The translations under genes and the position numbers were made by a program. The notes under the pieces were generated by a model. The model made no database searches, was not told where the DNA came from, and saw nothing but the letters and a program-made list of their open reading frames with translations. A DNA stretch of 64,000 bases from Sphagnum magellanicum (lineage: Eukaryota > Streptophyta > Sphagnopsida > Sphagnales > Sphagnaceae), in the NCBI GenBank assembly GCA_021904315.1, contig CM038922.1, forward strand, positions 18,222,347 to 18,286,346, in the 5' to 3' direction. Positions 61,105 through 64,000 of the stretch are shown one piece after another; position 1 is the first letter of the stretch; the number at the start of each line of letters is the position of its first letter.

Positions 61105-61290
61105 CCTCACAAAAAAACTCGAAAAGATGAAAGAAAGTGTGAGACCATAACATATTTACAACATCATAATAAACGTGAATACAATATTGATTCACTGTTG
61201 AATATCCAATTTGCAACTGTGTTGTTGCAACATTACATCACCTACCTTCAACAACACACAAACAATACAAATAGGATGTTGGGAAAGTAC
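61105..61290 (-). repeat. inverted copy of the 147-bp tandem unit of 48.4-49 kb
   Basis: Read on the minus strand, it shares TGTTGTTGAAGGTAGGTGAT, AATGTTGcAACAACAC, TTGCAAATTGGATATTCAA and TTTATTATGATGTTGTAAAT with the unit at about 48745-48880, with few differences. Confidence 0.85.
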
Positions 61291-61707
61291 GATTATAACG
61301 AAGTGGACAAAGAAGCTAATACAATTGTGTAGTTTGCATTTCCTGGTACACGAAAGCAAAGTAGGGGGGTGCATGCTCTGCGGCGAAATAAACCTGTCTA
61401 CAATTCAAGTGCAATCCACTATTTCTCGGTCTTGCTGCTGTAGCATCGTCGATGACCATTCCCAAAAGAATTTAACATCCATTCGCGACAACTGTACAAA
61501 TTGTAGATTTTAGGGAGGCCACCTTCCCTACTTCTAGTGAATGTTTTCAAATCCCTTTTGAAAAATGACCAAAAGAACCTATCTTGGGAGAGAATCCACA
61601 CGATTTGTATAACATCATTGTTGAGAAAAAGATGATCTTTGAATGCACTACTTGAGCGGTGAGCCCATTCCTCTATCAATCAGAAGCTTCTTAGGGTCGT
61701 CAGCTTT
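61291..61707. other. spacer between repeat unit and helicase pseudogene
   Basis: A minus-strand open frame of 86 residues (61419-61679) lies here. It may be the far end of the helicase locus or unrelated. No family recognised. Confidence 0.4.
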
Positions 61708-64000
61708 TTACTCATCAAAGTCTGAGACATTAGGCATGTACAACAACTGAACGGCAAATATGACTGCAGTACCGGGTGCTTCTACTCTTGGTCTTCTAGC
61801 CGCAACACCGAGTCCTTCTAGGGATGCTAGTTGCCATATCAACGACGATCTCATCGTTAGTGCAGAACCAACAGGTTGTAATCCACGTACCGTGTTGCAA
61901 TTCCCCTCGATTTTCAATCTGGCATTCGAAGGAGCTCTTGATGCTGTCGCAACCCCACCTAATTTACGGCCTCCAATGGCGGAACGTTCGTCGATTTCGC
62001 GCTGGTGCGTGCAAAGAAAGATGTCGACAACGACCGAAGGAGAGGCACGAACAATACGCTCGAAGTAGGCTACCAGTCGTCGGACTAACGATTGCAATCC
62101 TAAAATCGTCCCCTACATCTACGGTCGCGCTCCAGCATTCGGATGCAGGCATCCGCCAATCGTGCGAAGTTGGTAACGGATCGACTGAAGGCCTTCAATC
62201 CCATCCATCGAGCCAACTCTTCGTCGTGGGTGATGTTTGTCAATTCCGGCATGGCCTTGCGCACGTCCGACGAGTTGTGACGCCAAATGCCCCAAAGGAA
62301 AATCCGGTATCGTTCGCCCCGGATCTGGCCCGAGCAATCGACCTCGTACCTTCCTTCGTGCAAGGGGACGTTGCCCAACGCTTGCCCGTTGTGCAAAAGG
62401 TGGCACTTGGGACAAACGTCGGGTGATTAGGGAATGGCATTACGGTAATCCGACCTGGGATGCAGTCCCAGACATTTGAAGCATCGACGACCGTCCAGCA
62501 ACAATGGACAATTCTGACTGGGGTGACGCACGTTTCCATCCCCGCCGTAAACACAGCACAGGAGACAATTGGGTTCTTCAGGAGTAACGAATCGACGAAA
62601 ATTCGTCAGGGTGCACGATCCTCATTCGCAAAAGAGGTGAGCGCCCTGCCACGTGCACTGAACATCGGCAACGGCGAGGGGGGTTGTTGCGACACCGCTC
62701 GCGATTGTCGCACACAGTTGTCGCAGGGTTGTGTGGCGAGAATCAGGCTGCACCGTTGGGGTTGGCTGTCGATGGCAAGATGAAGATGGTGGCGTCGACA
62801 ATTCTCCGTGTCCGTGATCCAAACGTTGGGTTTGGCAAAGGAGGAATCGAGGTGCAGAGCTTTAGCCCTGGATTCAGTGCTAGAGATCACTCTGCTGATA
62901 CCCGGCTTGTCGTCACGAGCCGGCCAAACTTTTGGTGCAGAGCAACAAAAGATCTGAAAAATCCGCGATGAATGACGAGGCGGACTGACGGATAGTTGTA
63001 CCCACAATCGATGACCCCGGTCGCCACCATGACGCAGGCTTCGCCGGAAAGCCACGACTGCAACTGAGCCTTCTTAGCGTCGTCGTCGAGATGGGCGTGA
63101 AGGTGAGTGGTCCTCACGCCTGCCACGTTGTTGGCCATGGACGCCACTTGCTCGACCGACTGTCGCGTCAAGCAATACACCATGGCCCTGTCCGTCTCGG
63201 AAGTGATGTTGCAATCCCATTCGATGACTTGTCGAACGATTTCCTCGTCCACATCAGCCACTTCGTCAACGATGTACTGGATCAATGGGCGCACAGTGGA
63301 CATTCGGACGACGGCGAATCGCGCGGACATCATGATCTTGAGGTCCGCCTCTTCGGAGGGAACAAGGAGGCCGTCAACGCCACGAGCTGACATCCCACGG
63401 CCCACAATGGCAGGAGGTGCTTCATGACCGGTCTGAAATTTGACAACAGCAAATGGGCTTCATCCACGACCACGCAATGTAACTTTCGAAAATGGTTTAA
63501 CGTGGGCACAAGTTCCACGAACCTCGGAGTGGCCGCGCGTTCCACCGATACGAACACAATGGACGGAGGATTGTCAAACGTGATCGTGTCCGCGCCGTAG
63601 GTCGCGTGTCGTAAGCCGGCTCAAGTCACGTTCGCTTCGTGTCCACAGACGAGGATCGTCAAAGGCACCACCACGATGACGGTGCGAGCGGTCACCATCG
63701 GCGGGATCATGAACACGGCCGACTTGCCGTGTCCGGTGGGCATGACCACCAACAGATCAAACCTGTTTTCGAGCACCAACGTCACGGCTAGGCCTTGTTC
63801 CTTGCACGTCCACTGTTCGTGGCCCAGTCGACGAAGAGCTCGTAGTGCGCGCACTTCGTGCATCTGATCGCCGGGCGGTGATGGCAGGGCCGGTTGAGGG
63901 ACGAGTTTTGTGACCGAACACACGAGAGATGCGATGAAAGAGGCGCACTGGGGTTGTGACGCACAATCGCCGTCGGGTCGATCAACGACCCCGGGAACCT
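61708..64000 (-). pseudogene. RecQ-family DNA helicase with cysteine-rich C-terminal extension, broken, 5' end outside window
   Basis: RecQ helicases unwind DNA 3' to 5' using ATP. The minus strand gives motif I, MPTGHGKSAVF, near 63740, and motif II, VVVDEAHLL, near 63465. Motif III is LVALTASL. Motif IV is AMVYCLTR near 63175. Motif V is VMVATGVIDCGYNYP and motif VI HQKFGRLARD. A RecQ-type zinc subdomain follows, CRRHH...C...PCDNC, near 62700-62790. A cysteine-rich tail comes next, with CCVYGGDGN...H-x4-C, CFKCLGLH and CPKCHLLHNG at 62375-62560, then NFARLADACIRMLERD near 62110-62160. The gene is broken by a TGA at about 63621, frameshifts near 63360 and 62970 and a stop near 62430. The GATGVIxCGYNYPSV style and the tail resemble lineage-expanded fungal RecQ-like helicases more than plant RECQ proteins. 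That resemblance is from memory. GC and CpG content are far above the rest of the window. Confidence 0.78.

Noticed and set aside
61096..61332. Peptide HHNKrEYNIDSLLNIQFAt conserved with a frame at 48.8 kb
   Set aside because: The similarity is explained by the shared 147-bp DNA repeat. Nothing indicates selection on the protein.

Overview
The window looks like nuclear DNA of a land plant with a large, repeat-rich genome. A conifer or another large-genome lineage is my best guess, but the species cannot be fixed from the sequence. The evidence is a Ty1/copia retrotransposon with a plant-type primer-binding site, a CACTA element, plant-type splice sites, a plant protein kinase of the LRK10-like class, a type-B cytokinin response-regulator exon, a MAP65 microtubule-bundling gene copy, and long AT-rich tracts without genes.

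Layout. (1) 0.3-8.1 kb, minus strand: a makorin (CCCH/RING E3 ligase) gene whose RING-encoding exon is split by a Ty1/copia element at 1355-7469 (LTRs of 313 and 300 bp, 5-bp target duplication AGTAT). (2) 8-29 kb: no recognisable gene. This stretch holds a GC-richer repeat block (12.4-13.3 kb), a small TIR element (14.9 kb), a 2.6-kb element with ~280-bp inverted ends (17.2-19.9 kb), a TIR element (21.3 kb) with a relative at 38.4 kb, and short tandem duplications. (3) 29.2-36.8 kb, plus strand: the one apparently intact gene. It has three exons and encodes about 1,671 residues: 39 tandem 34-residue TPR-type repeats followed by a non-RD protein kinase domain. A non-autonomous CACTA element sits in its second intron. 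(4) 37-52 kb: repeats, including the second TIR element, a 164-bp tandem array, a possible Helitron end, a 30-bp minisatellite, two full copies of a ~1.2-kb repeat and, between them, a 147-bp tandem array. (5) 51.7-60.5 kb: gene fragments of higher GC. They comprise a type-B response-regulator first exon, a third copy of the ~1.2-kb repeat whose core is replaced by broken coiled-coil-like sequence, and a decayed, intron-containing MAP65 copy. (6) 61.7-64 kb, minus strand: a GC- and CpG-rich broken gene for a RecQ-family helicase with a cysteine-rich C-terminal extension, of a type I associate mainly with fungi. Its 5' end lies beyond the window.

The genes do not form an operon or an obvious pathway. 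The most distinctive object is the TPR-array kinase. Its DNA-level repeat homogeneity and a duplicated three-repeat block exactly 12 repeats apart point to recent array expansion in a cytoplasmic receptor- or adaptor-like kinase. The helicase and the mosaic of gene fragments at 51-64 kb are the next most interesting parts. All family names come from recognising motifs by eye; no database search was run.
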